In this document: one piece after another, positions 28,157 to 40,489 of the stretch
Layout: every line of letters starts with the position of its first letter
Numbering within the stretch: the stretch's first letter is position 1
Assembly (NCBI GenBank): GCA_012295275.1
Contig: CM022679.1
Location: forward strand, 14,901,842 to 14,965,841
Source: Chrysomallon squamiferum
Lineage: Eukaryota > Mollusca > Gastropoda > Neomphalida > Peltospiridae
DNA: 64,000 nucleotides
Direction: 5' to 3'
Made by a program: the position numbers and the translations under genes
Notes under the pieces: model-generated
Database searches by the model: none
What the model saw: the letters and a program-made list of their open reading frames with translations, nothing else
What the model was told of the DNA's origin: nothing

Positions 28157-30957
28157 ACTTTTATTTTACAGGCTGACAAAAATGATGATGATGATTCTGA
28201 TAAAAGAGATAAAGGTGAATTTTGAATTATTCATATAAGTTCATTTATTTGTTTATTTCCAAATATGATTAAATTTATATATATATGTATATATCATTTT
28301 AATTATCTCAACAAATCAGTGTCAGTACGTGTAGTGACTCAGTCTCTAATGACTTTTAGAAATCCTTAGTGGCCTACTGATCAAGTCACTGAATTTTAGA
28401 TGTGTAATGTCAGAAGTATGTCCTACCAGAACTATTTGAAAAGACATATTCTTATTATTATTATGTTATTACTGTTATTGTTATTGTTATTCTGTCTCTC
28501 TCACTAATCAGAAAATCAAATGAACTCAGGTATTAAATAACAAGACAGACAAACTTAGATTTTAACATGTCCTCAATACAAGAATAAAACAGATGAGCTA
28601 GAATCTTCACTGGATGTTTCAAATGACAGAGTGATTGCTTTTCAGACAAAAAAGACAAAGACAAGAAGGACAAGAAGAAGAAGTTTGTCACAGTTCATCC
28701 AGAGTTACTTCTGTCCTTTGTCTACTTTGATCAGAACCACACAGGATACCTGCTAGACAAGGATCTAGAAGAGCTGGTTCAGACTCTAGGACTGCACTTA
28801 TCCAGGGCTCAGGTATAGTCAACAATACAGGTTGAAAATCCCTTGTAACAATATTTCAGATTTTGTAATACATGGAAATGGCCTGAGAACACAGTTTAAG
28901 TCTAATTACAAATTCCGTTTAAATTTTATGCAGGGCTTGTACACTATTTTAAATGATTTTATGCATCAAGTAAGTTTGTATGTGCAATACAATCTGAAAA
29001 CTATAAGATATCACTGATTCTGCTGCTTGGAAAAAGTTGTTAGTTTTGGAATTTCAGATGAGGAATATTCAACATGTATTCAACTCAGTCTTTTCAGTAG
29101 AATTGTTTGAACGCTCTTAATAGAAGAAGCTTGTTAAGTTGGGTTTTTTAAAAATATATATATACTCAGCCTTTAGGTACAATTGTAATGATAACTTCCA
29201 TTAAACTATATCTTTCAGGGATATGTTATCAATGGTTAGAATTTATCAGTGACTTAGAACAAACATAAACCATTGTTACATACCTTTTAATAACTCATAA
29301 TACATTAAAGTCTATGATAGATGAAAATGGTATAGCTTTCAAAAATTTAAAGTATTTTAGTGTAGTTTCAGTAATTTGTATTTATCATTTATCTGATAGT
29401 TACTTACTGAAGTTGGTAATATATGAAATATATACAAATTAAAATCATTTTAAGAAGCATCACATTCTGATTTCTGAACACTGAATGACTTGTTTTTTTT
29501 CAAAACAACAAAAAGAAATAAACTGATTTCTGTTTGCAGATAAAGAAGCTGGTTCAGAAAGTAGTGACTCGCGATACTTTCAACTACCGAAAGTTCACAG
29601 ACAAACCAGCTTCCAACTTGGAAACCGACTCGAAAGAGGACAAACTTATCTCCTCTGTAAATGCAAATGAAGATTTGAGTGTTGGTCAGTATCAATAGGT
29701 GTATTTTGTTACTGTTTTAATTATGTTACTTTGAATATTTACTGTATGTATTTTTATTTTTATTTAATATACTTAGTGTGTATGTATGTGTGCATGAGAG
29801 GAAAGGAAAGGTGAAAATCATTTTGACATGAATGAGTAGAAGTTAGTAAACTTTGCAGTGTTGCTAGGTTATTTTGTTTTTTAAATTTATAAATGGGTAG
29901 GATAGTTTCTGCTTTATTTTTACGCCATAATCCTCTTTAACAAGGTTTTTGTTTTATTTGATTTTATTTATTTATTTACTGTACCAGCTTTCTGAAAAAG
30001 AAAAAAGATATTAGACACGTAGTAATGACAGCTGTTACTCAAAATGTACATTTCATTTTATTGTGCAGGAAATCTTGAACTGTTGAATAAAGCCAGAAGT
30101 GGCTCGTCGTCGAAGTGTGAAAAAGTGGCAGCTGGCAAGAAAGACCCAGCGTCAAACATCGTCAACTACAAGGGTGCCTTGCTGGACATTGACAGCTTGA
30201 TGCAGAGGCTGGACAAAAGTGAGCAGTCGAGAACAGCGCTAGAGAAGAAACTCGAAGAGATGACTGCAGAGATCTGTAAGTTCCATGTTTTGATTCTTTT
30301 AATTTATTTTTAATCACTACAGAAACAAGAACATCAGGTGCCACATAAGGTGCATCTTTACAAATAAGGTTATCATGTAAAAGTTTAAAAAATACACACG
30401 ATTTCTTAATTTTTTTATGTTAACAAAGCTTACATTTACTTGTTATTAGGCATAAATAATTTAAAATAATGAAAATTAAGATTCTGATAAAATAATAATA
30501 TGTCTTTTTAGTGTGTTTGTTTTTTGTAGGTTTTTTAACCAACTGAAATAGATTTAATTTTTAGTTTTAAAAATAACTTGATTGGATGAAATATTATTTT
30601 TAGTCAAAAAATTGAAACAGTAATTTTTGGAAAAATATAATTCTCTAATTTTTTTATTTATTTATGTATTTGTTTCTTTGTTTGCTTTATCTTATTATTT
30701 TTATTTTTATTTTTATAGTTGCCATGAAAAGCAATTTAAACAACAGCGAGTTTTCTGAGCAGAAACTAGCAGCTGAATTACGCCAGGTGAAAAGTGACTT
30801 AGAAACTAAATCTAGTCTTTATGCAGAGGCAGAAAAGTGTAACAAGAAGTGGACTAAAGTGGTCAAAGAATGCAGAAATCTTGTTTCAACTGCACTCAAT
30901 TCCATGAACTCAGTTTTACAAAGTGAAGGTGCATCAGTTAAACAGGAATCCGAATAA
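15563..30957 (+). CDS. CCAR1: Cell division cycle and apoptosis regulator protein 1
   Basis: Coding exons: 15563-15611, 15904-16076, 16653-16864, 17382-17502, 17840-18014, 18304-18568, 19187-19412, 19836-20107, 22610-22820, 23842-23925, 24380-24505, 24977-25045, 25810-26004, 26434-26601, 27154-27204, 27732-27818, 28172-28214, 28646-28812, 29540-29684, 30069-30275, 30719-30957. Phases match throughout: 3285 nt, 1094 aa (human about 1150). The start MASQFGTAKNPPWA fits the family. Domains in order: Gln/Pro/Ser-rich N-terminus; S1-like nucleic-acid-binding domain about 118-183 (KQRVFTGTITKLHDNFGFVD); polyQ of 14; Arg/Asp/Ser-rich basic stretch about 258-318; conserved central region 320-560 (LDPPDADHLY, AIGGAWSPSLDGPDPE); SAP DNA-binding motif about 595-628; the KFDCCLMSLSVLLDYRPEDN / SLFAELFNEMLMRDFG region 690-755; acidic and Lys-rich stretches; degenerate EF-hand 862-905; C-terminal coiled coil about 962-1080. 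In vertebrates CCAR1 is a nuclear coactivator linking Mediator to nuclear receptors, p53 and beta-catenin, and acts in apoptosis signalling and splicing. The donor after 22820 is non-canonical (GC). Confidence 0.97.
15672..15715. repeat. (GT)n microsatellite
   Basis: A GT run with one TTT interruption, about 60 bp after the donor of the first CCAR1 coding exon. A TTTA/TTAA-rich stretch (15776-15840) follows. Confidence 0.95.
17885..17926 (+). repeat. Mixed CAG/CAA polyglutamine tract in CCAR1
   Basis: Fourteen Gln codons in a row, with CAA interspersed among CAG, in exon 17840-18014 just after the S1-like domain. The CAA interruptions should make it more stable than a pure CAG run. Confidence 0.95.
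19641..19752. repeat. Degenerate AGTGT pentanucleotide satellite
   Basis: Imperfect repeats of TAGTG/TGTAG words in the CCAR1 intron between 19412 and 19836, with clear G enrichment on the plus strand. Confidence 0.85.
20108..22609 (+). other. CCAR1 intron, 2.5 kb, poly(A)/poly(T)-rich
   Basis: Apart from AT-rich unique sequence it holds many mononucleotide tracts (20140-20162, 20468-20500, 21679-21698, 22380-22400, 22497-22517) and a (TAAA)n run next to its end. No coding sequence is seen. Confidence 0.7.
28082..28150. repeat. Compound (GT)n(TA)n(CA)n(TA)n palindromic repeat
   Basis: A GT arm, a TATATA centre and a CA arm form a near-perfect inverted repeat, followed by more TA. It ends about 20 bp before the acceptor of the 43-nt CCAR1 exon 28172-28214. 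Confidence 0.95.
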
Positions 30958-31290
30958 TGATAACTTATATTAAAAAAAAAAAATTGTTTTATTATTTCCA
31001 TCATCATTATTATTATTTGTTATTTATTTTATACTTTTATTTATAATCATCATTATTAAATTAAAACAAAAATTTGTTATTGGTGTAAATGGATGGCACT
31101 CAGTTTCATGAACTCAGTTTTACAAAATGAAGTGCTTCATTTAACCAGGAATAATCCAAATAATGATAACTTGTGTTAAACTTTATTAATTTTCTTATTT
31201 CCATTATAATTATTATTTGTTATTTATTTTATACATTTATTTATATCATCATTATTATAATAAATAAAAATTTGTTATTGGTGTAAATGG
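30889..31290 (+). repeat. Tandem duplication of the CCAR1 stop-codon region and 3' UTR
   Basis: Two direct copies of about 200 bp: 30889-31091, which includes the last 23 or so codons and the stop, and 31092-31290. Shared landmarks are CATGAACTCAGTTTTACAAA, AATAATGATAACTT, TTGTTATTTATTTTATAC and TTTGTTATTGGTGTAAATGG. The second copy has lost the reading frame through small indels and lies in the 3' UTR. Confidence 0.9.
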
Positions 31291-33016
31291 AACTGAGAAT
31301 ACTTTAACTATAATCTGATTGTGTGCAAGAGTGAGAGATATTTCAAAACATGAGAGCTAGAATGTCATACAAATCAGATAGAGATATTAAAACCTCTTCA
31401 TTCTTTTTATTTTTTTTTTATTTTTATTTTTTTTTTGTCAAGTTGGGAAGATTGGTGGTGGTTAGGTTTATCTTAATAAAACAACATTCATTTTTTAAAT
31501 TTGTTTAAGTGTATACTAAATGCATTAGGTCACATAAGTGTTCAGTGGCAGTGATGGAAGTGATAACGGTCTGGTTAATTTAAATATAAAACTATTACAA
31601 TATTATGGTCACAGTTATGGGATTATTTTGGCTGGTACAGAGTTAAAAGAAAAAACTGGGTGAAGTTGTAGACATAGAGCATGGTTGAAATGCAGTTTGC
31701 AAGGTTTTGGTTGCACTTAAAACAATGATGTGGTTTAGATTACGCTTATGGCATGTAGATGGTAAAATTACATTTCAGACATCTTCATGGTTTAGATGAC
31801 AATTCGGACATCTTCATGGTTTAGATGACATTTCAGACATCTTCATTGTTTAGATGACATTTCAGACCTGTTCATGGTTTAGATTACATTTCAGACATTC
31901 ATTGTTTAGATGACATTTCAGACATTCATTGTTTAGATGATATATTTCAGACATCTCAATGGTTGACATTTCAGACATTCATTGTTTAGATGATATTTTT
32001 CAGACATCTTCATGGTTGACATTTCAGACATTCATTGTTTAGATTACATTTCAGATATCTTCATGGTTTGCATTTCAGACATTCATTGTTTAGATGATAT
32101 TTTTCAGACATCTCAATGGTTGACATTTCAGACATTCATTGTTTAGATGATATTTTTCAGACATCTTCATGGTTGACATTTCAGACATTCATTGTTTAGA
32201 TTACATTTGAGACATCTTCATGGTTTGCATTTCAGACATTCATTGTTTAGATGATATTTTTCAGACATCTTCATGGTTTACATTTCAGACATTCATTGTT
32301 TAGATGTCTTCATGGTTTAGATTACATTTCAAACATGTTCATAGTTTCGTGGTTTAGGTGACATTCTGTTATCTATTTGGTTAAGATTAATACACAGATC
32401 CGCATGGAACTGTTACTGTTACGTGGTTTTAGTAAAAACTGATATTAAACTTACACATGCTGTACGTTCTACAACCTACTGATTGATAATAGAACTTTTT
32501 TTACATTTATAAAATCAAGTAAAATTGTTTTATTTTTAATTTGTTTGGGTTCTCTTTTTATTTTAATTATTATTAATTTGAAACATACTAATAATAATCC
32601 ATATTAAAACACTTACTAATTTTTATTAAGTGAACTCAGAAATATATCATTTCCTGTTCATTTTAGAGCAGAGATGTTTTTTTATTATTTGTTTATTTTA
32701 TTTTATTTTATTTTATTTTATTTTGTTTTGTTTTATTTATTATTTTATTATCTGTTCATTTTGTTTTGCCTATACAAAAAGTGATCACTAGTTAAAGTGT
32801 TAAAAATAAAGAAATTTCTTCCAACTACAGTATCTTGGTGTTGATCACATGTTAAAAAATATAAAGTGGTTACAAGGCATTTCAACTGTTCACATTGAAC
32901 ACAGTTATTGTACTTTACTGGTACACATAATAAAAATTGTGTGTCTGTTATCGAAATACAAAACATATACAATATTCTTGTGATGAAAAAATATTTATAT
33001 CCTTAAACAGAAAATA
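30958..33016 (+). other. CCAR1 3' UTR and downstream flank
   Basis: Follows the TAA at 30955-30957. AATAAA candidates lie at 31259-31264, 32805-32810 and about 33011-33016. Which one is used decides whether the duplication and the minisatellite are part of the mRNA. Confidence 0.45.
31768..32340. repeat. Minisatellite with a 53-bp higher-order period
   Basis: The basic word is about 27 bp (CATTTCAGACATCTTCATGG plus TTTAGAT variants). In the middle, two diverged words alternate and give a 53-bp unit (CAGACATTCATTGTTTAGAT, then GATATTTTTCAGACATCTTC, then ATGGTTGACATTT). More than ten units are visible, partly homogenised. Confidence 0.93.
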
Positions 33017-35598
33017 AAAGTCTTGGTGCATCGGTGATTGGGCCTGGTTTGAGCGTAATTTAAGTCTCAGATCATAAATTGATTCTTTTTTTTTTTTTTC
33101 ACCTGGTGTATATTATCCCCACTATATTTTTATAATTTGAATGATTTTCCTGCAGATGTACAAATAGAAGTGAGTTGTCACTTTCATTGTATGTGGTTTC
33201 TACCTCATTTTCAAATTGGTCTTGTTTTTGAACTCAGTGTTTGTTTAAATCGCATTACACGGCACCACTTGTTAAATAATTTCAAAAATTCCATCCCCTT
33301 TGTAACAAAGATTATTTGTAAATTTTGTGTGAATATTGAAGATTAATGAACATAGTCTGTAAGAATGATTTAGATTATATTTATCTGTGTATTTCACTTT
33401 ATTTTTTATTATTTTTTGAGAGATTGAGAGAAAAAGAATGTGTGTTTTTATTCATTCTTACTTGGCAACACTAAACCAGAATATTTCATTAACTGAATAA
33501 GAACTTGTGTAAAGTTCTGTTTTTTGTGCTTACCATTTTCACAAATTATCACAAATTCATTCTACCATATGAGAATGGAAAAAAGTCTAAACGAAAGACA
33601 TCCCTCTGCACGTTTTTAAGATATTTATTAAATTAAACTTTTATTTAAAAATAAAACTTTATTCATATATACAAGACACTGTGCAATAATCAAAAAACAA
33701 GATATTAAAAATGTATAAAAGATCATTTGTCTTACAAGAAGTATTTCACTGTTAGAAACAAATGATTAAAGACTATGCATTTGTAAGTTTAGCAGCTAAA
33801 CATAATATTAATTTTAACATACGTTCATTACTGTTGATTTAGAACTTTGTCCAATATGGAACCAGTGTCTGTTTTGCTAAGTTGTACATGAACATTTAGA
33901 TGTGGACAGAAACATCTTGTGAACTGAGCAGCATGAATAGTTCTCCTTAGTTTAATATTTACAGTTGTAAGAAGCACAGACAACTGTAACTGTAAAGTGG
34001 GTGCTATAGGTAATTAAAAGAAAGTTACTTTACACTAGGAAAAGATGGAAAGCACAGTGATAATATTTCTTTTTTTTTTTCTTTCATTGTTTTTTCTCAC
34101 AGAGCTTTGGTTTTGGATTTGTTAGATAATTATATTAACGTAGGTCTAGACCATAAACTAAACACGTAAATAGAAATGTGATTAACTTTTAGAAATTGAC
34201 TATCATATAAACACTGATCTGTTTTACTGAACAGTACAAAAACTGATGATGTTTTCTTTAGTTATAAAATTATTATTGGAAACTGCTGTGCACATCTGCA
34301 ATATGTGATTGTCTAAAAAATGTACTGTGACAACACAGGAAGAACCAAAGAGAAAATTAATACATAAGAATGATGTGAAGTTTCGAAAATTAATCTGTTA
34401 ACAATAAATAAAGTTTATGGAATAATCAAAATTCATTATAATTCCTGTACCTTCCATTTGTAAGGGAAAAAAAAAAATATATATATATATAAATATTTTT
34501 AAGAGATCAACTCATTGCTGTGTTACAGTTCATTGCAATATGATTTTGACCACGTTGTTTGCTTGCTTTGAAATTTAAAATATTTTCTGTGTTAACAAGT
34601 TTGAAATGTATTCAGTACATATGTTCATCACAGCCATAAAAAGTTTACATTTTATATCTTTTCATTGCATTCTTGTTTCTGTTTCCGTGACTTTCTTAAA
34701 AATTTCAGAATTGTTCGCCTTTTGCCTTAAATTATTAAACTTGATTTCTCAGACTGCAGTTTGATAAATAACATCACAATTAATTAGTAAAATTAGATTT
34801 ACATAGAAATTTAAATTTTTTAAATAAATAAATAAATAAATGCTAGTATACCACATAATTATTTGTAATATAACAGAGGTAATTTAGAACCAGTAATTGT
34901 TAATCAAATCATGAATTACTCGATTAATTCACACATTATTCACTTGAACAGGATAGTACAATTTTTCACAGTTACCCGTTTCAGTTTATTATTTATTGTC
35001 TTTTCTCAATGTTCTGTGCCGATGGTTTTCACACTTCGTAATCAGTGAAAAGAGTTGGAGAATTCAGACTGAAATTAGAAACATCGTTTATTATCTGTTC
35101 ATGACATGATTGAGAAAACAACTAATATTACTCGTTTGTTCGTAGAACTGTGTTGGTTTATGCTTTCGATAAGCCTTTGTTTTGTTGAAAGAATTTTCCT
35201 GTATTCCCCTACATGGCAGCTGTTTAGACGATACCTGACACCAACAATTTATCACGGAGTTGACACTTTAATCAAAAATTAAAAAATATATATATGTGTG
35301 TATATATAAATAATATTTTCTTAAAAAATGTACGACACATAGTGTGTGTGTGTGTGTTTCAAAGATTGTTATTGATTTAACGTTGTAATTTGATTTTTGA
35401 AATTCTCTGTGAAACTGTACAAGCATGGTGTAATGAAACTTTTGTTTATGAAATGTAAAATTTTAATGTATGTATGTATGCAAATATACATAAATTACGT
35501 TTCTTGATGAATAGTATAAAAGGGATCTCAGTTTACATAGTAAAAGAGTTGTATATCTTAACCGCATATTTGTTGTGTTTTTTTTTCAATTAAAAAAA

Positions 35599-35645
<47 letters not shown>

Positions 35646-36157
35646 TAATAATAATTATAATAATAATAATAACAATAATAACAGTAATAATAATAGTAAT
35701 AATAATAATAAAAATAAATAAATAAATAAATAATAATAATAAATTTATGAAAATTAAAGATGGTGAGCTAGTGTTTCCTTAAACTACTTGTTGCCATTCA
35801 TCTGCAGTGAAATTTCCTTATAATTACGGTTTAATTCACCCGAAAATAATTTCTTTGGGCGACCACGTAACCTGTTTTAACAACTGCTGATGTAGGATGT
35901 CGTATAGTGTATTATGCTTCATAATTTTATTTAATGTTTCATATTTTTGTTCAGCTATTACAGTAGATAGTCATGTTAGTTACAACATATTTAAAAATAA
36001 TTTTACATTTTATTAATATTATTTTAAAAGATATTTATTTATTTATTTATTTATTATCTCTTTCAATAACTATTAAATTTATATAAATTATAAAACAAAA
36101 ATCACAGTAAAAGTAAATCAATTTTCGTATATTTTTTTTCTATCATTATTATTATTG

Positions 36158-36188
<31 letters not shown>

Positions 36189-37060
36189 ACAAATTCCATA
36201 CAAATTAAACATAATTTTTATATTTATAACTTTTTTTTATAAAATGAATGTTTTATGAATTGGTAATTATAATTGACAGCTTTGAATAAATATGCAACTT
36301 ATGTGACAAAAAAAAAATAAAGAAATAAAATGAAAGAATAATTTAAAGAAAAGAAAAAGAAAGGAAAACAATAAATCAAATTAAATATTGATGAAATTAA
36401 GTAAATACGTTTGATATTGAGTTACCAATTTTTTGATAAAGAAGAAAAATGTTGATTATAGTGAATATATATATTTATATTTTAAATGTCATTGATATTC
36501 AAAAGAAGCAATAGTAATAATAATTATAATAATAATAACAACATAAATAAAGCGATATAGGATATCTTGTTTAATTTTGAAAGTTTGTGAACATTTTATT
36601 TTCAGATTAGAGTGCATTTGCTGTCTTTTTATTCTTTTTTTATTTTTGTCGAGAACGAATTTGATTAAATTGATTCTTAATTTTATATATCATTTACCTT
36701 TTTTATTTTTAGGCTTGCAAACAAAATTTGTCAGTGAAATTACATTTAATTTAGACAGGTACACACATAATATTGTTCCATCTTTTACAACAGATATTAT
36801 AAAAATATAAATAATTACCAGTAACGTTAGTGAGTCCATCATATAAAATCGTAAATTAAAACTTTACATTAAATCAAATTTAAAAAAAAAACAAAAATTC
36901 AAAATTCAAATTATGTGTTACAATTATATAACAACATTTTTTCAATGGAAATAAGGAAAGAGCGTCATTATCAGTAAAGTAGATGACAGGTTTTTAATGT
37001 CTTTTGAACGTTTTAAATTTAGTAATTTGTTGGCCTGTTAAAATCATTAGAAAGTATATT
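33017..37060. other. AT-rich stretch without recognised genes
   Basis: No exon-like sequence is seen on either strand. It includes an (A)n(TA)n tract at 34469-34490, a 150-bp (AAT)n-type repeat at 35599-35744 and TTTA runs near 36030-36055 and 36160-36185. Part of 33.0-35.5 kb might be a long 3' UTR of CCAR1; nothing in the sequence decides this. Confidence 0.55.
35599..35744. repeat. (AAT)n repeat, about 150 bp
   Basis: A long AAT run with occasional AAC/AGT changes, ending in AAAT units. Confidence 0.95.
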
Positions 37061-37061
37061 A

Positions 37062-37111
<50 letters not shown>
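37062..37111. repeat. (AAT)n microsatellite
   Basis: About 16 AAT units followed by a GAA-rich tail. Confidence 0.95.
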
Positions 37112-38761
37112 GAGGAAGAAGAAAAAGAATCTTTCAAATAATATTTAAGACTAAATATATTGGTGACGGATTCAAACTTTCAGAAAGGAGAGTCCCATCA
37201 CTGTTATAAATATAACTTGAAATAAAGTATTTCATTTCAAGAACGATAATAATAGGACTGACTGGAGCTCAACGTTAGATATCTGAAACGTGATGCGTTC
37301 TTTGATCACTCCATTGCGCCTAGAACTATACAACATATTTACTGAATTTGTCATGTTTGAAACTGTATAAAAAGCATAATATCTACATTCTTGGAAAATA
37401 TATTTAGGGAAAGACTGACAAGATAAAAAGACATATGAAAGTAACATTGTTGTGTCCACTGGTGCGTGGACATGTCCGGTCTATTTGTTTTAAATTGTCA
37501 TGGTTTTATGACTTTAGTTTCAGTACGTTTCCACAAAGACGACAATCCGCCGCAGATAAATACAGAACTAATTAATGATGCTGATTTTCATTACCAAGAT
37601 GAAATTCTAAGATTTTTCTTCCATTTTTTTTCTTTTTAATTAAGATCATGACAAATTTGAAGCGAAATTGATTACTCTGTTACAATACTTCATTGCTAAT
37701 TACTTTGGTCTGCTTGGTGTCGTTGACCAATTTTTTATTATTATTATTATTATTATTTTTTTTTTTTTCCAGACAACAAAGTGACTTTAAGAAAGGAAAG
37801 TTAATAAATATACCTTGGGCATCAGGTAAATGTGTTATTTATACCTTATTAAGTAAATCGTCTGAAGACGTCGCTAATCTCAAAAACTAATATCCCTGGA
37901 GGTGTTTATGTTTCAAAGTTCTCTTCCACAAAGAGGATTAAATTTGCCATAATGTGCGGATCTAACGTCCATCCAAATCTAGATATCATTAATTTGGTTG
38001 TTTAATAACGGCTGTATGCACCTCTCTAGTGGTAATTAATCCTCGACAAAGATATACAGTAATGAAATGTGAAAATGGCAGAAGTCACATTGACTTTACA
38101 CTCTTTGGTGATGCTAACCCGATTATCAGTTTGTCGTTTTTGTTTCTCCCGGCGAACGGCCTGTAACAAATAATCTCATTTCTTGATGTTTGTTCCGATC
38201 TGAGGATGGTGATTTCATATTTAATCTTTTCTCTTCTATTGACTTCTAGATTACTTTTGTGGAAAATGTAATGAAACATCAGCTGCCACACAGTAAACTA
38301 ATATAACTTGCACTAAGATCATATTTATTCAAAAGATCAAAAGCTAAGCCGCTGCTGTTTTGTAGATATTTTACTTACTTTTCGATTAAGTGAGATTGGA
38401 AAGAAAAAAGTGAAAGAAAACGAAGAAGAAGAAGAAAAAGAGAAAACATTTTATTAATAAAAGATAAATAATCTGCAGGCGATGGATTTGTCTTCCAGTG
38501 CTGAAGATTTGAAATGTTGACGTTTAGCAGTTTAAAGTTAAGTTTTAAAAATGGAAATAATAAAAATGTAAAAAGTAAAAATAATAAAAGATAAATATTG
38601 TTCCTAAGTGTCGAATTTGTAATATTATGATTATTTTTTTTGTAACTTATTATTTCATCTTCTTTCTCTTTCTTTTTGTTTTTATTATTTTGTTTTATTT
38701 ATTTATTTATTTGTTTGTTAATTTGTTTATTTGTTTGTATATTTATTTATTTATTATCATC

Positions 38762-38793
<32 letters not shown>

Positions 38794-39800
38794 TTATCTT
38801 GGTAAGTGGTGAAAATTAATTTAAAGGACTTTTTTCGCCAGAAAACCTAACCAAATGCCATATCTATTGGAACTTTATTTTTGTAAAATAAATATGATTC
38901 AACATATATATGAATAAAAATGTATTTCAGATCTTATTTTATAATTACAGCGTCCAGGCGAACGGTGTTTGAAACCTGTAGATCCACACGTAAATGAAAA
39001 TATTTGTATCTTTAACAGAAACCTATTTAGAACTTATGAAAGATATGGATATAGCTCGGTTCATTCTGTACAATATTATTTTAAGTAAATCGCTTTTAGT
39101 GCATTATGTTTTTAAATCACATTCTAGCAAATGCTCATCGAATGTTTTATCAAAGTCCTGATTTGTGCTTTTCTTTCTATGAGAGGGTGCAAAAATATTT
39201 TGCTGGTTGCTAATCAGTGTCAGCAGTCCACGAAATGGTTATTTTTTCGCCTAATACAATTATACTGGAAACTTACGATTAACATTACATTGTGTTGATA
39301 TTTCGTTCATTCAATCGTTCATTAATTTATCTATTCTTCTTTGTAAAACAGTTAAATACTTTAACTTCCTTACCTTTTTTTATTTTATTTTTTATTTTTT
39401 ACAGCCTTGTAAATTAGTCCTCTTACTTGGAAACATGTGACTTTTTAAAACACACACACACACACATACACATATCATATATACACAAACATACACCCAT
39501 AAAATAATAGTGTTCGTAGCGAGATAGATACATGCTCTTTGATATTTTGGAACTAAACGCCTTTCTGAGGAAAAATAAAACATTTAATCCCCCCCCCCAA
39601 AAAAAAAAAGAAGAAAAAATACTGTTTCAGTTAAAATACCAACAGACGAGATTTATCTCTCTAATTATTTGTTTTTTCTTTAAAAAATCAAACGATTCAA
39701 ATAACTCTTAATCTTCTAAAACACTGTACAGCATTTCAGCTCTTAAAAACTGTTCTAAATAAATCCTAATCGTTAGAACATAGTAAAACATTTCAACATA

Positions 39801-39843
<43 letters not shown>

Positions 39844-40003
39844 TAAATAATATAAAAATTCAAGCTGTATTCAATCCTTTCCCACTGAAAATACACAGTC
39901 TTACTTTTTCTTCAGTCTCGTAACTGATCTGTCTTCAAGGTGGATCCAAGATGTCACAAAGGGATTCTGTCATTATTTGTGTGAACATATTTTACATAGA
40001 CAA

Positions 40004-40034
<31 letters not shown>

Positions 40035-40480
40035 AACAAATAAATAAATAAATAACAAATAAATAAATAAATAAATAAATAAAGACAGAAAGGAAGAAAC
40101 AAAAAGAATTCAGGAAATAAATAGCGCAGTCTAACCATTTAATTTTCTAAATTGTTTTCCAGACTTCTAAATTAGTTTTAAATCTTCTGTTTAATTTCAA
40201 ATAAATTAAATAATATCTCAATTACTTTGGATTTCTTACTTAGGTTACAATTATCTATTTAACTAATAAGATCTTTCTCTTTTCTTTTTTAGTTTTTCTT
40301 CTTTTCTTTTCTTTCTTTCTTCCCCCAACAGCCCTCATTTTTTATTATTATTATTTAAACGAATACCCAGCCTAGAAACTTCGTTGAAATGTTGTTTAGT
40401 TATACTCGTAATTTGCTTCAGACAACTAGCGTGTGTTTTAAAAGTTATTTGTCGTGTTTTGTGAACTAAACAACAGTTCA
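37112..40480. other. Intergenic sequence, mostly AT-rich
   Basis: No gene is recognised. Moderately complex sequence occurs at about 37150-37620 and 37900-38300 and may be regulatory. Repeats include TTTA/TTTG at 38696-38795, (AAT)n at 39799-39841 and (AAAT)n at 40005-40083. Confidence 0.5.
40005..40083. repeat. (AAAT)n microsatellite
   Basis: Three AAAT runs separated by AAC interruptions. Confidence 0.92.
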
Positions 40481-40489
40481 AACTGTTGA

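Noticed and set aside
31768-32340. Regular repeats that might suggest a CRISPR array
   Set aside because: Units abut without unique spacers, and the DNA is clearly eukaryotic; it is a minisatellite.
37460-37490. GGACATGTCC, matching a p53 half-site
   Set aside because: A single half-site with no adjacent partner; a 10-bp palindrome is not evidence of binding.
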